DNA of 64,000 bases from Acinetobacter corruptisaponis. GTDB lineage: Bacteria > Pseudomonadota > Gammaproteobacteria > Pseudomonadales > Moraxellaceae. Below the pieces are notes generated by a model. That model was not told the DNA's origin. It was given only the letters and a program-made list of their open reading frames with translations, and did not search any database. Location: contig NZ_CP125669.1 in NCBI RefSeq assembly GCF_030053775.1, positions 558,001 through 622,000 of the forward strand, in the 5' to 3' direction. Below are positions 27,524-37,078 of this stretch, piece by piece (position 1 is the first letter of the stretch; each line of letters begins with the position of its first letter). The translations under genes were made by a program, and so were the position numbers.

Positions 27524-28836
27524 TGAAGATACAACACTTTCAACATATCTTTAGAGCCACTGTTCTCGCTGCCCTAGTTTCTTCATCAATGCAAAGCTTT
27601 GCCCAACCTACGGATGAGGTTGTCGCAATTGTGGACGATAGTGTTATTCTTAAAAGTGACTTAGAGCAAGGAATTGCGGAAACGGAACACCAGTTAAAAG
27701 CACAAAATAAAACGGTTCCACCTCAACAGTATTTACAAATGCAGGTACTTGACCAATTGATCGTTCGTCAAGCCCAGTTAGAGCAAGTCAAACGCTATGG
27801 CATTAAACCAGACGAGAAAAGCCTGAATGCAGCAGTGTTAAAAGTTGCGAATCAATCAGGTGCCAGCACATTAGAGGCTTTCCAACAGAAACTGGATGCC
27901 ATTGCGCCTGGTACTTATGAAAATCTACGCAACCGAATTGCTGAAGATTTGGCAATTGGTCGCCTGCGTCAACAACAGGTGATGTCGCGTATTAAAATCA
28001 GCGACCATGATGTTGAGAATTTCCTAAACTCACCTGAAGGTCAGGCTGCCTTAGGGATTCAGGCACACGTCATTCATATGCGTATTTCGGGTGAAAATAC
28101 CGATGAAGTCCAAAAAATAGCTCAAGAAGTTAAACAAGCCTTGGCTACAAGCGATGATCCTAAAGCGATTAGCTCAAAACTGTCCACTTCAACCGTTAAG
28201 GTTGATGGTGCAGATATGGGTTTCCGCCCACTGTCTGATATTCCAACCGAACTTTCAGCGCGTATCACTCCATTAAAAGTAGGTCAAACCACTGAACTGA
28301 TCAATGTTCGTGATGGTGTCCACGTACTTAAATTACTTGAACGCAAACAGAATGATCAAAAAGCCTTGGTTTCTCAATACCAGACCCGCCACATTCTGAT
28401 TCAACCATCAGAAGTTGTAACGTTAGACCGTGCCAAGCAAATGATTGACAGTCTTTACAAGCGTGTAAAAGCAGGAGAAGATTTTGCAACATTGGCCGCA
28501 ACCTATTCAAATGATACAGGTTCTGCCCGTGATGGTGGTAGTCTCGGTTGGGTGAGCCCTGGTATGATGGTTCCAGAGTTTGAACAGGTTATGAAAGACA
28601 CACCAGTTGGTCAAGTCAGCAAACCATTCCAGACCCAGTTTGGCTGGCATATCCTACAGGTTACAGATACTCGCCAGCAGGACATGACCAAGGAAGTTCA
28701 GGAACGTATGGCTCGCCAGATTTTAGGTGAACGTCAGTTTGATACCGAAGTGGATAGCTGGACACGTGAACTTCGTGCCAATGCCTATGTTGAAATTAAA
28801 GATGCCAACTTAGACACCAAAGCTCCACAAAAATAA
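27523..28836 (+). CDS. surA: Periplasmic chaperone/peptidyl-prolyl isomerase SurA
   Basis: SurA escorts outer-membrane proteins such as LptD across the periplasm. From ATG 27523 the protein has a signal peptide (cleavage after SFA), an N-terminal chaperone domain beginning DEVVAIVDDSVILKSDL, and two parvulin domains. The second parvulin domain (residues about 285-385) has the conserved TRHILIQPS, DGGSLGWVSPGMMVPEFE and FGWHILQV. Its ATG overlaps the lptD TAA by one base. Confidence 0.95.
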   Translation: MKIQHFQHIFRATVLAALVSSSMQSFAQPTDEVVAIVDDSVILKSDLEQGIAETEHQLKAQNKTVPPQQYLQMQVLDQLIVRQAQLEQVKRYGIKPDEKSLNAAVLKVANQSGASTLEAFQQKLDAIAPGTYENLRNRIAEDLAIGRLRQQQVMSRIKISDHDVENFLNSPEGQAALGIQAHVIHMRISGENTDEVQKIAQEVKQALATSDDPKAISSKLSTSTVKVDGADMGFRPLSDIPTELSARITPLKVGQTTELINVRDGVHVLKLLERKQNDQKALVSQYQTRHILIQPSEVVTLDRAKQMIDSLYKRVKAGEDFATLAATYSNDTGSARDGGSLGWVSPGMMVPEFEQVMKDTPVGQVSKPFQTQFGWHILQVTDTRQQDMTKEVQERMARQILGERQFDTEVDSWTRELRANAYVEIKDANLDTKAPQK

Positions 28837-28899
28837 TCCAGCTACTTTAATGCAAATGCCAGCCTGTATAAGAGCTGGCACTTTATTTACTCAATAAAG

Positions 28900-28929
28900 A
28901 AAAAACAGCAGCAAACGCCGCTGTTTTTT
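28900..28929. terminator. Bidirectional terminator between surA and fba
   Basis: A perfect 10-bp stem (aaaaaacagc / gctgtttttt) serves both convergent genes. A second smaller stem (gccagc / gctggc) lies just upstream at about 28858-28880. Confidence 0.85.
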
Positions 28930-28941
28930 AGCTACAAATTA

Positions 28942-29979
28942 TTATTTGTAACGATCAACCATTTTCTCTAAAGAAATTGGACGAATCTTGTCAGCATTGC
29001 CTGCAGTACCAAACGCTTCATAACGATCGATACAGATTTGCTTCATTGCTTCAACTGTCTCGCCAAAGAATTTACGTGGATCAAATTCGCTTGGTTTTTC
29101 AGCCATCATACGACGCATTGCCCCCGTTGAAGCCAAGCGCAAGTCAGTATCAATATTGATTTTACGAACACCGTGCTTGATTGCTTCCACAAGCTGCTCT
29201 ACAGGCACACCGTAAGTTTCCTTAATATCACCACCGTATTGGTTAATCACAGCCAACCATTCCTGTGGTACAGAGCTTGAACCATGCATCACAAGATGCG
29301 TGTTTGGCAGTGCAGCATGAATTTCTTTAATACGGTCAATTGCCAGAATATCGCCTGTAGGTGGGCGCGTAAACTTGTATGCACCATGTGAAGTGCCAAC
29401 AGCAATTGCCAAGGCATCAACATTGGTATCTGCCACAAACGAGGTTGCCTCTTCAACAGAAGTCAGCAATTGAGAATGGTCAAGTACACCTTCCGCACCA
29501 ACACCATCTTCTTCACCAGCCATACCTGTTTCAAGACTACCCAGACAGCCAATCTCACCTTCAACTGAAACACCACATGCATGCGCCATCGCAACCACGC
29601 GACGCGTTACATCAACGTTGTAATCGTATGAGGTTGGTGTCTTACCATCCGCACCCAATGAACCATCCATCATGACTGAGCTGAAACCCAACTGGATAGA
29701 ACGCTGACAAACATCAGGGCTTGTACCATGATCCTGATGCATTACCACAGGAATATGCGGCCATTCTTCAATCGCTGCCAAAATAAGGTGGCGGAGGAAC
29801 GGTGCACCTGCGTATTTACGCGCACCAGCCGAAGCCTGCACGATTACAGGTGAGTTTGTTGCATCCGCAGCGAGCATGATTGCACGCATTTGTTCTAAGT
29901 TGTTTACGTTAAATGCTGGTACGCCGTAGTTATGTTCCGCAGCGTGATCCAAGAGCTGGCGCATTGAGATGAGTGCCAT
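28942..29979 (-). CDS. fba: Fructose-bisphosphate aldolase, class II
   Basis: This zinc aldolase makes or splits fructose 1,6-bisphosphate. In Acinetobacter, which generally lacks full glycolysis, it serves mainly gluconeogenesis. The 345-residue protein has [13 protein letters not shown], the zinc/catalytic segment [16 protein letters not shown] near residue 78, [18 protein letters not shown] and [13 protein letters not shown]. The CbbA-like length and the MRRMMAEKP insert match the class IIB proteobacterial form. Confidence 0.94.
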   Translation of the reverse strand: MALISMRQLLDHAAEHNYGVPAFNVNNLEQMRAIMLAADATNSPVIVQASAGARKYAGAPFLRHLILAAIEEWPHIPVVMHQDHGTSPDVCQRSIQLGFSSVMMDGSLGADGKTPTSYDYNVDVTRRVVAMAHACGVSVEGEIGCLGSLETGMAGEEDGVGAEGVLDHSQLLTSVEEATSFVADTNVDALAIAVGTSHGAYKFTRPPTGDILAIDRIKEIHAALPNTHLVMHGSSSVPQEWLAVINQYGGDIKETYGVPVEQLVEAIKHGVRKINIDTDLRLASTGAMRRMMAEKPSEFDPRKFFGETVEAMKQICIDRYEAFGTAGNADKIRPISLEKMVDRYK

Positions 29980-30106
29980 AATATCCTCCCAGGTAATGCG
30001 CCATATTCTACATGCTGATTTATTTCAATTCAGCAACTAATCACAGGAAATCAAAAAAAATCCCTGCTCTTTTGTGTAATCTGGTGAACGAATTGTATTT
30101 TCCCAT

Positions 30107-30142
30107 AAAAAAAGACCAAATTTATGAATAATTTGGTCTTTT
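30107..30142 (-). terminator. Terminator after the DEAD-box helicase gene
   Basis: A perfect 13-bp stem (30110-30122 with 30130-30142, loop tatgaat) is followed on the minus strand by a run of T. Confidence 0.85.
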
Positions 30143-30168
30143 CCGTATTTATGCTGGGTTTATTAAAA

Positions 30169-31320
30169 TTAACAATATCCATCCAGACGAGTTAAAGGCA
30201 ATTTTTTACCAATTGCCTTTTCAATCTCTGGTAAATAAAAAGCATCGTCTTCAGACAGGAAGCTAATACTTACGCCCTGCGCTCCTGCACGTCCTGTACG
30301 CCCAATACGGTGTACATAATCATCAGATTGCTCTGGCAAGGTAAAATTAATCACATGCGATACACCATCGACATGAATACCACGACCTGCCACATCGGTG
30401 GCAATCATAATGTTATGCTTGCCCTGCTTGAATTGGTCCAGCATCTTTAAACGCTTGTCCTGGGCAATTTCACCCGACAACATCCCAACCTTATAACCAT
30501 CACGCTTGAGATGGTCATATAAACGGCGGACCTGATCCCGACGGTTCGCAAAGATCATGACCTTATCAATAGGCTCATCACGCAAAATGTCTTGCAGAAG
30601 CTTATACTTGTCTTTTTTCTCAACCACATAAACACGTTGCTCAACATCGACATTGGTTTTCTGCTCAGGCTCAATCTCAACCGTAACAGGTTCATACAAC
30701 CATTGGCGTGCAAGATTGAGAACATCGTAGCTAAACGTTGCCGAGAACATCAATGTTTGACGCTGCTCCTTAAATGGCGAATAACGCACAATACGTTTTA
30801 CTGAAGGAATAAAGCCCATATCCAGCAGGCGGTCTGCTTCGTCAATCACTAAAAATTCGATTCGGTCCAGCCAGACTTCTTTTTGCTCAACAAAGTCAAT
30901 CAAGCGCCCTGGTGTCGCAACAATAATATCAACAAAATTCTTGTCCAGCATTTTCTTTTGCTTATCAAAATCAACACCACCCAACAAAGTGACCAGATGT
31001 AAATTTGAGAATTTTGTTAAAGCCTGAGCATCACTTTCAATCTGTAAAGCCAACTCACGTGTCGGTGCCAGAATTAAGGCACGGGGTTCGCCACGAAAAC
31101 GCTGGTCCTGAATGGGATTATTGAGTAGATCATTGATCACGCTAATCAAAAAGGCCGCTGTTTTGCCTGTACCCGTTTGCGCTCGACCAATGGCATCATG
31201 CCCTGCCAACGTATATTTTAAAACCTTTTGCTGAATTGGGGTCATTTGTGTAAAACCCAAAGCATCAATCGCTTTTTTTAACTGCGGATGTAAATTTAAG
31301 GTTTCAAAACCAGATGTCAT
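30169..31320 (-). CDS. rhlB: DEAD-box ATP-dependent RNA helicase (RhlB-like)
   Basis: The product (about 383 residues from ATG 31320) has all core helicase motifs: Q motif FTQMTPIQQKVL, Walker A RAQTGTGKTAAF, DEAD in VIDEADRLLD, SAT in MFSATFS, and HRIGRTGRAG. It ends soon after the core, without a long basic tail, which fits RhlB-type helicases that act with RNase E in mRNA decay. The first 17 residues of the longer frame (from 31371) look non-homologous. Confidence 0.8.
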   Translation of the reverse strand: MTSGFETLNLHPQLKKAIDALGFTQMTPIQQKVLKYTLAGHDAIGRAQTGTGKTAAFLISVINDLLNNPIQDQRFRGEPRALILAPTRELALQIESDAQALTKFSNLHLVTLLGGVDFDKQKKMLDKNFVDIIVATPGRLIDFVEQKEVWLDRIEFLVIDEADRLLDMGFIPSVKRIVRYSPFKEQRQTLMFSATFSYDVLNLARQWLYEPVTVEIEPEQKTNVDVEQRVYVVEKKDKYKLLQDILRDEPIDKVMIFANRRDQVRRLYDHLKRDGYKVGMLSGEIAQDKRLKMLDQFKQGKHNIMIATDVAGRGIHVDGVSHVINFTLPEQSDDYVHRIGRTGRAGAQGVSISFLSEDDAFYLPEIEKAIGKKLPLTRLDGYC

Positions 31321-31379
31321 ATATGCACTCGAACCATCAATGAGCAAAAGAAAGTCGCTATTATAAACCATAAAAAATA

Positions 31380-31411
31380 AAAACGCCCCAATAAGATTGG
31401 AGCGTTTTTTA
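31380..31411 (-). terminator. Terminator after the cold-shock gene
   Basis: The stem aaaacgccccaat / attggagcgtttt contains one mismatch and has T residues on the minus strand. It lies 19 bases beyond the csp stop. Confidence 0.8.
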
Positions 31412-31429
31412 TTGCGTTAGAGCAACAAA

Positions 31430-31642
31430 TTAGTCTAAAGGCTGAACGTTTTCAGCTTGGAAACCTTTTTGTCCTTGAACTACGCTGAATTCTACGCGTT
31501 GGCCGTCACGTAAAGAACGGTGGCCATCTCCCATAATTGCGCGGAAATGAACAAATACGTCATCACCACCATTACGCTGAATAAAACCAAAGCCTTTAGT
31601 GTCGTTAAACCACTTTACTACGCCTTGTTCACGAGCTGTCAT
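31430..31642 (-). CDS. cspA: Cold-shock domain protein (CspA family)
   Basis: The 70-residue protein is one cold-shock domain with RNP1 (KGFGFI) and RNP2 (VFVHF) motifs, which bind single-stranded RNA and DNA. It starts [14 protein letters not shown] and ends [10 protein letters not shown]. It is monocistronic, with a candidate promoter about 80 bases upstream, giving a leader of about 75 nt. That is shorter than the leader of E. coli cspA. Which paralogue it is (cold-induced or constitutive) cannot be told. Confidence 0.92.
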   Translation of the reverse strand: MTAREQGVVKWFNDTKGFGFIQRNGGDDVFVHFRAIMGDGHRSLRDGQRVEFSVVQGQKGFQAENVQPLD

Positions 31643-31724
31643 AAGTCAATCCTCAGATATTGAAAGATAAGGACCTTCCGGTGTTGCAAACAGCAGAGCC
31701 AACAAGGTTTTAAAATTTTTTATA

Positions 31725-31752
31725 ATTTTAAAGCTTGTAATCATTCTGTAAA
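31725..31752 (-). promoter_or_regulatory. Candidate promoter of the cold-shock gene
   Basis: On the minus strand TTTACA (31747-31752) and TAAAAT (31725-31730) are separated by 16 bases, a fair sigma70 match. The rest of the 357-base gap 31643-31999 is A+T-rich and holds no other gene that I can see; the tusA-like gene starts divergently at 32000. Confidence 0.4.
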
Positions 31753-31999
31753 ACTATCAACAATTTCCGGTTACATCCATTTGTTATAGAGTTTAATATA
31801 ATAAAATTTAATTAAACACTTTCTAAAACGCATCGAGCTTAACATGGGTTTATGATAATTAATAGATTTATTTTAAGTTATTTCTAATGTTTCTATCTGT
31901 TTTCTTCAATCATTTAGCTGTTTTTTTAATGAGATTTCCCCCTCTAAAACCACACGAAAATTTGCTAAGATAATGACGTATTCAGCGGTTTAAACGATT

Positions 32000-32239
32000 A
32001 TGACTCTTATTTCCAGTTCACCTGAGATTATTGATGCCCTAGGGCAGCCCTGCCCAATGCCACTGTTGATGCTGAAACGTGCCTTAAAAAAGGCACCCGC
32101 AAAACAGCAATTTTTACTCAAGTCATCCGATCCACATAGTGAAATTGATGTAACACGATATTGCCAAATCCAGCAACTTCAATGCCAGCCTCAAAAAATT
32201 TCAGATAATGAGGTTCACTATTTAATTGAATCTATGTAA
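32000..32239 (+). CDS. tusA: TusA-family sulfurtransferase
   Basis: The 79-residue protein has the TusA signature DALGQPCPMPLLMLKRAL with the persulfide-carrying cysteine in CPxP near residue 18, followed by a small alpha/beta domain (IDVTRYCQIQQL). TusA-like proteins carry sulfur for tRNA thiolation or cofactors. It is followed by rpoH after about 130 bases and has no Tus operon partners here, so the acceptor is unknown. Confidence 0.85.
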   Translation: MTLISSSPEIIDALGQPCPMPLLMLKRALKKAPAKQQFLLKSSDPHSEIDVTRYCQIQQLQCQPQKISDNEVHYLIESM

Positions 32240-32370
32240 TTCTTTGCTAAACTCTGACTAAAGATAAATGCATTAAATTTACATTTCTATACTCAAATTT
32301 CCTTAGTGATGAAGCGTATTCGCATTAAGATGAAATTGTTGACTTAAATATAATCCTATAAGGAGACTCC

Positions 32371-33240
32371 ATGACTACTGACAGCAGCAATCAATTGATG
32401 CCCCTGTCATTGTCTGCGCCAGGTGTAAACCTTGGTGCATATATCAGCACTGTCAATCAAATTCCAATTTTAACGGCTGAGCAAGAGAAAGAACTTGCCG
32501 AACGTTACTATTATGACCAAGACCTCGACGCAGCCAAATTATTGGTGATGTCGCACCTACGCTTTGTGGTACATATTGCACGTAGCTATGCAGGTTATGG
32601 TCTTCCGCAAGGTGACCTGATTCAGGAAGGCAACCTTGGACTAATGAAAGCGGTTAAACGCTTCGATCCAAACATGGGTGTTCGTCTGGTTTCTTTTGCT
32701 GTGCACTGGATTAAAGCTGAAATCCATGAATATGTGATTCGTAACTGGCGTATTGTTAAAATTGCCACCACCAAGGCACAGCGTAAATTATTCTTTAACT
32801 TACGCAGCCTAAAAAAATCAAGCAAGAAACTGACCTTAGAAGAAGCACGCTCAATTGCCAATGATTTAAACGTAACACCTGAGCAAGTGCTTGAAATGGA
32901 AGGTCGTTTAACCGCTTATGATGCTGCGTTTGAAGCACAGGGCGATGATGATGACGATACTCCACATACCGCCCCTGCACTGTATTTGGAAGACAATCGT
33001 TACGATCCTGCGCGCTTGATTGAAGAGGAAGATTACGAGGAACAAAGCACCACTGCCTTACATGAGGCCATGGATCAGCTTGATGACCGTTCACGTAACA
33101 TTCTACAACGCCGCTGGCTGGATGATGATAAATCGACCTTGCATGAACTTGCTGCTGAATATAACGTTTCTGCGGAACGTATTCGCCAGCTTGAAAAGAA
33201 TGCAATGGAAAAAATCAAAACCGCCATGTCTGCGAGTTAA
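32371..33240 (+). CDS. rpoH: Heat-shock sigma factor RpoH (sigma32)
   Basis: The 289-residue sigma70-family protein has the RpoH box ([12 protein letters not shown]) near residue 133, region 2 ([20 protein letters not shown], then [15 protein letters not shown]) and region 4 HTH ([22 protein letters not shown]). It directs transcription of chaperone and protease genes. A strong AAGGAG ribosome binding site precedes ATG 32371. Thermosensing mRNA structure may span the start but was not folded here. Confidence 0.96.
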   Translation: MTTDSSNQLMPLSLSAPGVNLGAYISTVNQIPILTAEQEKELAERYYYDQDLDAAKLLVMSHLRFVVHIARSYAGYGLPQGDLIQEGNLGLMKAVKRFDPNMGVRLVSFAVHWIKAEIHEYVIRNWRIVKIATTKAQRKLFFNLRSLKKSSKKLTLEEARSIANDLNVTPEQVLEMEGRLTAYDAAFEAQGDDDDDTPHTAPALYLEDNRYDPARLIEEEDYEEQSTTALHEAMDQLDDRSRNILQRRWLDDDKSTLHELAAEYNVSAERIRQLEKNAMEKIKTAMSAS

Positions 33241-33255
33241 GATTACATCAAACAC

Positions 33256-33280
33256 AAGGGCTTTCATGCCCTTTTGTTTT
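33256..33280 (+). terminator. Terminator after rpoH
   Basis: The stem aagggc / gccctt with a 6-base loop is followed by a T-rich run (ttgttttat). Confidence 0.75.
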
Positions 33281-33347
33281 ATCTGGCTTTGTTTAAACAC
33301 CCGAATATGTTAAGTTTGTTCATCAAATTTCTAGTTCCATTATCATT

Positions 33348-33713
33348 ATGTGGATAGCTATCTCGGCGCTTAACCTTGCGCTTGCAGTTATGTTGGGCGC
33401 TTTTGGTGCGCATGGACTCAAATCTTTTGCCACACCTGAGCAACTTACTTGGTGGGGTACAGCCACCCAATACTTTTTCTATCATGCGCTTGGCTTACTG
33501 ATTCTGGGTGTACTCCATAAAACCACACCAACTTTCCCAATAAAGACGCCTTTTATTTTGATGCAAATTGGCATCATTTTTTTCTGCGGTTCGTTGTACA
33601 TTATGGCGCTCGGCTTACCTAGAATTCTTGGTGCTATCACCCCGATTGGCGGTGCATTCATGATTGTGGGTTGGCTTTTGCTCGCATGGCAAGCGCTTAA
33701 GCATGCGAAATAA
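33348..33713 (+). CDS. DUF423 (YgdD-like) inner-membrane protein
   Basis: The 121-residue protein has four hydrophobic segments and the DUF423 opening (AISALNLALAVMLGAFGAHGLK, then TATQYFFYHALGLLILGVL). Its biochemical role is unknown. It lies 9 bases before thiS and may share its transcript, but no thiamine role is implied. Confidence 0.85.
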   Translation: MWIAISALNLALAVMLGAFGAHGLKSFATPEQLTWWGTATQYFFYHALGLLILGVLHKTTPTFPIKTPFILMQIGIIFFCGSLYIMALGLPRILGAITPIGGAFMIVGWLLLAWQALKHAK

Positions 33714-33722
33714 GGATTTATC

Positions 33723-33920
33723 ATGCACATCTATTTAAATGGCGAGTTGACTGACACGCCTTGTGAAAACCTACAGCAATTGATTCAGGTGTTGGCTTTA
33801 GAGGGCAAACGCTTCGCTGTGGAGAAAAATCAACAGATCATTCCGAAAAGTAAACTTGAGCAAACCACAATTGCTCCCGAAGATCGTATTGAAATCATTC
33901 AAGCTGTTGGTGGCGGCTAA
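33723..33920 (+). CDS. thiS: Sulfur carrier protein ThiS
   Basis: The 65-residue ubiquitin-like protein ends in AVGGG, the flexible Gly tail that becomes a thiocarboxylate in thiazole synthesis. It begins MHIYLNGELTDTP and is followed 22 bases later by its partner thiG. ThiF-type activation and the other thi genes are not in the window. Confidence 0.93.
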   Translation: MHIYLNGELTDTPCENLQQLIQVLALEGKRFAVEKNQQIIPKSKLEQTTIAPEDRIEIIQAVGGG

Positions 33921-33942
33921 TCAGCTAAAAATGGAGTAGCCC

Positions 33943-34728
33943 ATGCAAGATTCCCCTTTAATTATTGGCTCACGTACTTTCCAATCTCGTTTATTGGTCG
34001 GAACAGGTAAATATAAAGATTTAGATGAAACTGGTTTAGCCATTCAGGCCAGTGGTGCTGAGATTGTGACGGTGGCAATTCGTCGTGTAAATATCGGACA
34101 ACATGCAGATCAACCTAATCTGCTTTCAGTGATTCCACCTGAAAAATATACCATCCTGCCAAATACCGCAGGTTGCTTTGATGCGGATAGCGCAATCCGT
34201 ACCTGTATGCTGGCGCGTGAACTTTTGGATGGACACAATCTGGTCAAGCTGGAAGTTTTGGGTGATGAGAAAACCTTATATCCAAACATCACTGCAACAC
34301 TGAAAGCGGCTCAAACCTTGATTGATGATGGTTTTGAAATCATGGTCTATACCTCGGATGATCCAATTGTCGCTCAGGAACTTGAGAGCATGGGTTGTGT
34401 CGCAATCATGCCTTTAGGTAGCCTGATCGGTTCTGGTTTAGGCATTCTTAATCCGCACACTATTTCTATTATTAAGGAAAATGCCAAAGTGCCTGTGCTG
34501 GTCGATGCAGGTGTGGGTACAGCCAGTGATGCGGCCATTGCAATGGAACTTGGTTGTGACGGTGTCTTGATGAATACAGCGATTGCGGCTGCTCAAAATC
34601 CGATCTTAATGGCTTCTGCCATGAAGAAAGCGGTTGAAGCAGGTCGTGAAGCTTATCTGGCAGGCCGTATGCCTCGTAAACGTATGGCAAATGCAAGCTC
34701 GCCTGAAACAGGTTATTTCTTTAAATAA
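33943..34728 (+). CDS. thiG: Thiazole synthase ThiG
   Basis: ThiG forms the thiazole phosphate of thiamine from deoxyxylulose 5-phosphate, dehydroglycine and ThiS-thiocarboxylate. The 261-residue TIM-barrel protein has [12 protein letters not shown], the Schiff-base lysine region [16 protein letters not shown], and [25 protein letters not shown] lies 6 bases before the ATG. A terminator follows the stop. Confidence 0.95.
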   Translation: MQDSPLIIGSRTFQSRLLVGTGKYKDLDETGLAIQASGAEIVTVAIRRVNIGQHADQPNLLSVIPPEKYTILPNTAGCFDADSAIRTCMLARELLDGHNLVKLEVLGDEKTLYPNITATLKAAQTLIDDGFEIMVYTSDDPIVAQELESMGCVAIMPLGSLIGSGLGILNPHTISIIKENAKVPVLVDAGVGTASDAAIAMELGCDGVLMNTAIAAAQNPILMASAMKKAVEAGREAYLAGRMPRKRMANASSPETGYFFK

Positions 34729-34744
34729 AAATTAAATCTAAAAT

Positions 34745-34770
34745 AAAAGGGCAAACATGCCCTTTTATTA
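34745..34770. terminator. Bidirectional terminator between thiG and the Nudix gene
   Basis: A perfect 9-bp stem (aaaagggca / tgccctttt, loop aaca) with T runs on both strands separates the convergent genes. Confidence 0.85.
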
Positions 34771-34780
34771 TTTTCAAATT

Positions 34781-35239
34781 TTAGCGTGATTCCAGATTGA
34801 CAAGGTGAACAATACTTTCATTTGGCAATAAAACAAGTTCTTGCAAAACATCTGGTTTTAGCATTTTGATTTTACTTTTAGGCATCCATGAAATGACTTC
34901 GGCAGCAGCTGAATTAGCTTCAAGATAAGCTGATTGCTGTTGAATTTCCCCTTTGTAAATATAAAGAAATTCATGAAATTGTTGTTCTGATGCAATGTCA
35001 TAAAAGAAATTTTCAACAATCGCAAAAAGTACAGGTGAATTAAAATGCTCTCCTGTTTCCTCAAAGACTTCCCGTTGAATCCCTTCAAGCGTTGTTTCAG
35101 AAAATTTTAAACGTCCGCCAACTAAAGAAATACTTCCATCAGGAAAGGTGGATACTAAAATTTGATTTTCATGCTCTATCCATGCTGCCACACGAATGTT
35201 GAGCTTGCCCTCAGCCACTTCCAATGTTAAGTCTTTCAC
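34781..35239 (-). CDS. Nudix hydrolase
   Basis: The 152-residue protein has a Nudix box GGRLKFSETTLEGIQREVFE followed by ETGE, matching Gx5Ex7REUxEExGU except that the last position is Glu rather than a hydrophobic residue. It would hydrolyse a nucleoside diphosphate derivative, but the substrate is unknown. The start is GTG at 35239. It lies just downstream of the HD-domain gene. Confidence 0.85.
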   Translation of the reverse strand: MKDLTLEVAEGKLNIRVAAWIEHENQILVSTFPDGSISLVGGRLKFSETTLEGIQREVFEETGEHFNSPVLFAIVENFFYDIASEQQFHEFLYIYKGEIQQQSAYLEANSAAAEVISWMPKSKIKMLKPDVLQELVLLPNESIVHLVNLESR

Positions 35240-35266
35240 TTTTACCCAATGAGTTAATCAAACCAA

Positions 35267-35884
35267 TTATTGTATTATATTCTTTAAGTTACTTTTTGCC
35301 CTTTGCTCAAAACTCTGTTGAAAATATTCCGTTTGATACAGTGGTTCTGTTTGATAGAAATGTCTCAGGACTTCTTTTCTTTTGACTGAGTAAATTTCAG
35401 GATCAACCCAAGCATATTCCTGTTGAATCTGTTGTTCATATTCTACAAAACGTGCTGGCGAGCTAGCTAAAATGGCTAAATCAATATCCAATAAAAATTG
35501 TAAATCCAATTCATCTGTTGGTGCATGTTTTTGTGTGGCTAAAATCCATTGCTTAATTTTAATAACCGTTTGATGAGATAAATCAGCAGCCAAATACTGT
35601 TCAAACAACTCTGCGCTTTTGAGTTCATTATCTTTGGCTTTTGGATCATAAACTGCATCATGAAACCAGAGTGCCAAGGCAACTGCATGTGCATCATTTA
35701 AATATGGTTTAATCGATTCAAGTAAGGTCAGACATTCATAAAGATGTTGAACTGTATGATACGCCCGTTGTTTTTCGCTATAGGCAGAGATCAGCTTATT
35801 CAACATTTTCTGTGGTTCAGAAAAATGGTAATACTGATGTAGTTCAAACCATGATTTTTCCAAGGTTGATAGATATTGCTGCAT
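35267..35884 (-). CDS. HD-domain metal-dependent phosphohydrolase-like protein
   Basis: The 205-residue helical protein has the HD-type ligands in YHTVQHLYECL (first His) and ALWFHDAVYDP (HD pair), and an Asp in LDIDLAILAS. Proteins of this family, annotated as predicted metal-dependent HD hydrolases, have no established substrate. It is placed 3 bases after the small gene at 35888, so the two are probably coupled. Confidence 0.8.
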   Translation of the reverse strand: MQQYLSTLEKSWFELHQYYHFSEPQKMLNKLISAYSEKQRAYHTVQHLYECLTLLESIKPYLNDAHAVALALWFHDAVYDPKAKDNELKSAELFEQYLAADLSHQTVIKIKQWILATQKHAPTDELDLQFLLDIDLAILASSPARFVEYEQQIQQEYAWVDPEIYSVKRKEVLRHFYQTEPLYQTEYFQQSFEQRAKSNLKNIIQ

Positions 35885-35887
35885 AAA

Positions 35888-36154
35888 TTAACGCTGTATT
35901 TCCTGATTCAGCCACTTTGCCAAAGACTCAGCATCTTTACGCTCAAGAAATAGCTTAAACAGTGTACATTCACCAAATTCATGGGTCAGTTCCTGCTGAC
36001 GGACAGGATGGTTACCAAAACGAAAACGTCTGGTACCATCTGTATCCAAAGGCAGCGCATAAACACCGTAACTGCGAGGTTCAGTCAGTTTACCTTTTAA
36101 ACAGACCTGATCGAATGAGATCGCATGTTTTAAGAAATATTCTTTACTGAGCAT
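35888..36154 (-). CDS. Small conserved-looking protein of unknown function
   Basis: The 88-residue soluble protein begins with LSKEYFLKHAISFDQVCLKG and has a strand-rich middle (YGVYALPLDTDGTRRFRFGN) and a helical end. It is tightly flanked by yaaA upstream and the HD gene downstream on the same strand, so it is very probably translated. I do not recognise a family. Confidence 0.65.
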   Translation of the reverse strand: MLSKEYFLKHAISFDQVCLKGKLTEPRSYGVYALPLDTDGTRRFRFGNHPVRQQELTHEFGECTLFKLFLERKDAESLAKWLNQEIQR

Positions 36155-36171
36155 CCCCTCTCTCCACAGAT

Positions 36172-36954
36172 TTAGGTTGCGTGTTGTTCATCCCGCTTAA
36201 AGACCAGTTCTTTTGCTGATGAACTCTCTGCATCAAAATAATAGCCATCCGTGTTAAATGCTTTGAGCTGTTCAGGTTGGTTCAATTGATGCTGAATCAT
36301 GTAACGTGCCATAAGTCCCCGTGCTTTTTTAGCATAAAAACTAATGACTTTATATTTTCCATTTTTTTGATCCAGAAACACAGGCTTGATAATCTCTGCC
36401 TGAATGTTCTTTTCATTCACAGATTTATAATATTCGTCAGAGGCTAAATTTACCAATACTTTTGCATCAATATTTGCCAAGTCCTGATTGATCTGATCCG
36501 TAATAATATTGCCCCAAAACTCATACAGGTTATGGCCACGGGTATTGTGTAGTTTAGTACCCATTTCCAGACGGTATGGCATCATCAGATCCAAAGGACG
36601 CAATAAACCATAAAGCCCCGACAACATCCGCACATGCTGTTGGGCGAAGTTGATTTCCTGATCATCCAAATGATAGGCATCCAGCCCTGTATAGACATCG
36701 CCCTTAAATGCAAACATCGCCTGACGGGCATTGGAGAAATCAAAGTCCGCATTCCAGTCACGGAAACGCCCAACATTTAGGTTGGCGATTTTCTCACTGA
36801 CACTCATCAATGATGCAATCTCAGTGGCTGAAAGTTTACGGCACACGTCAATCAATTGTTGAGATTGTTGCAGCAAACGGGGTTGCGTATAAGTATCTGT
36901 CGGTAAAGCTGTTTCGTAATCCAAGGTTTTTGCTGGAGAAATTAAGGCAAGCAT
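36172..36954 (-). CDS. yaaA: Peroxide stress protein YaaA (DUF328/UPF0246)
   Basis: YaaA limits intracellular iron damage under peroxide stress and binds DNA. The product (about 260 residues from ATG 36954) starts [14 protein letters not shown] and has [27 protein letters not shown] and [15 protein letters not shown], all conserved in the family. The longer frame begins with TTG at 36960. Confidence 0.92.
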   Translation of the reverse strand: MLALISPAKTLDYETALPTDTYTQPRLLQQSQQLIDVCRKLSATEIASLMSVSEKIANLNVGRFRDWNADFDFSNARQAMFAFKGDVYTGLDAYHLDDQEINFAQQHVRMLSGLYGLLRPLDLMMPYRLEMGTKLHNTRGHNLYEFWGNIITDQINQDLANIDAKVLVNLASDEYYKSVNEKNIQAEIIKPVFLDQKNGKYKVISFYAKKARGLMARYMIQHQLNQPEQLKAFNTDGYYFDAESSSAKELVFKRDEQHAT

Positions 36955-37078
36955 AATCAATCAAAGTAAATCTACATTCCCTAAACTATAACAGTTGATA
37001 ATTTTTAATGCCAATTCGTGTTCTCGCTAAGTTTTATCGGTAAAATAGTGGATTCTTCCATTATCCATTACATTTCTT

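Noticed and set aside
32338..32354. ttgact and tataat close together before rpoH
   Set aside because: The two hexamers are separated by only about 5 bases, and a start from this -10 would fall on the ribosome binding site, so they are not a sigma70 promoter.
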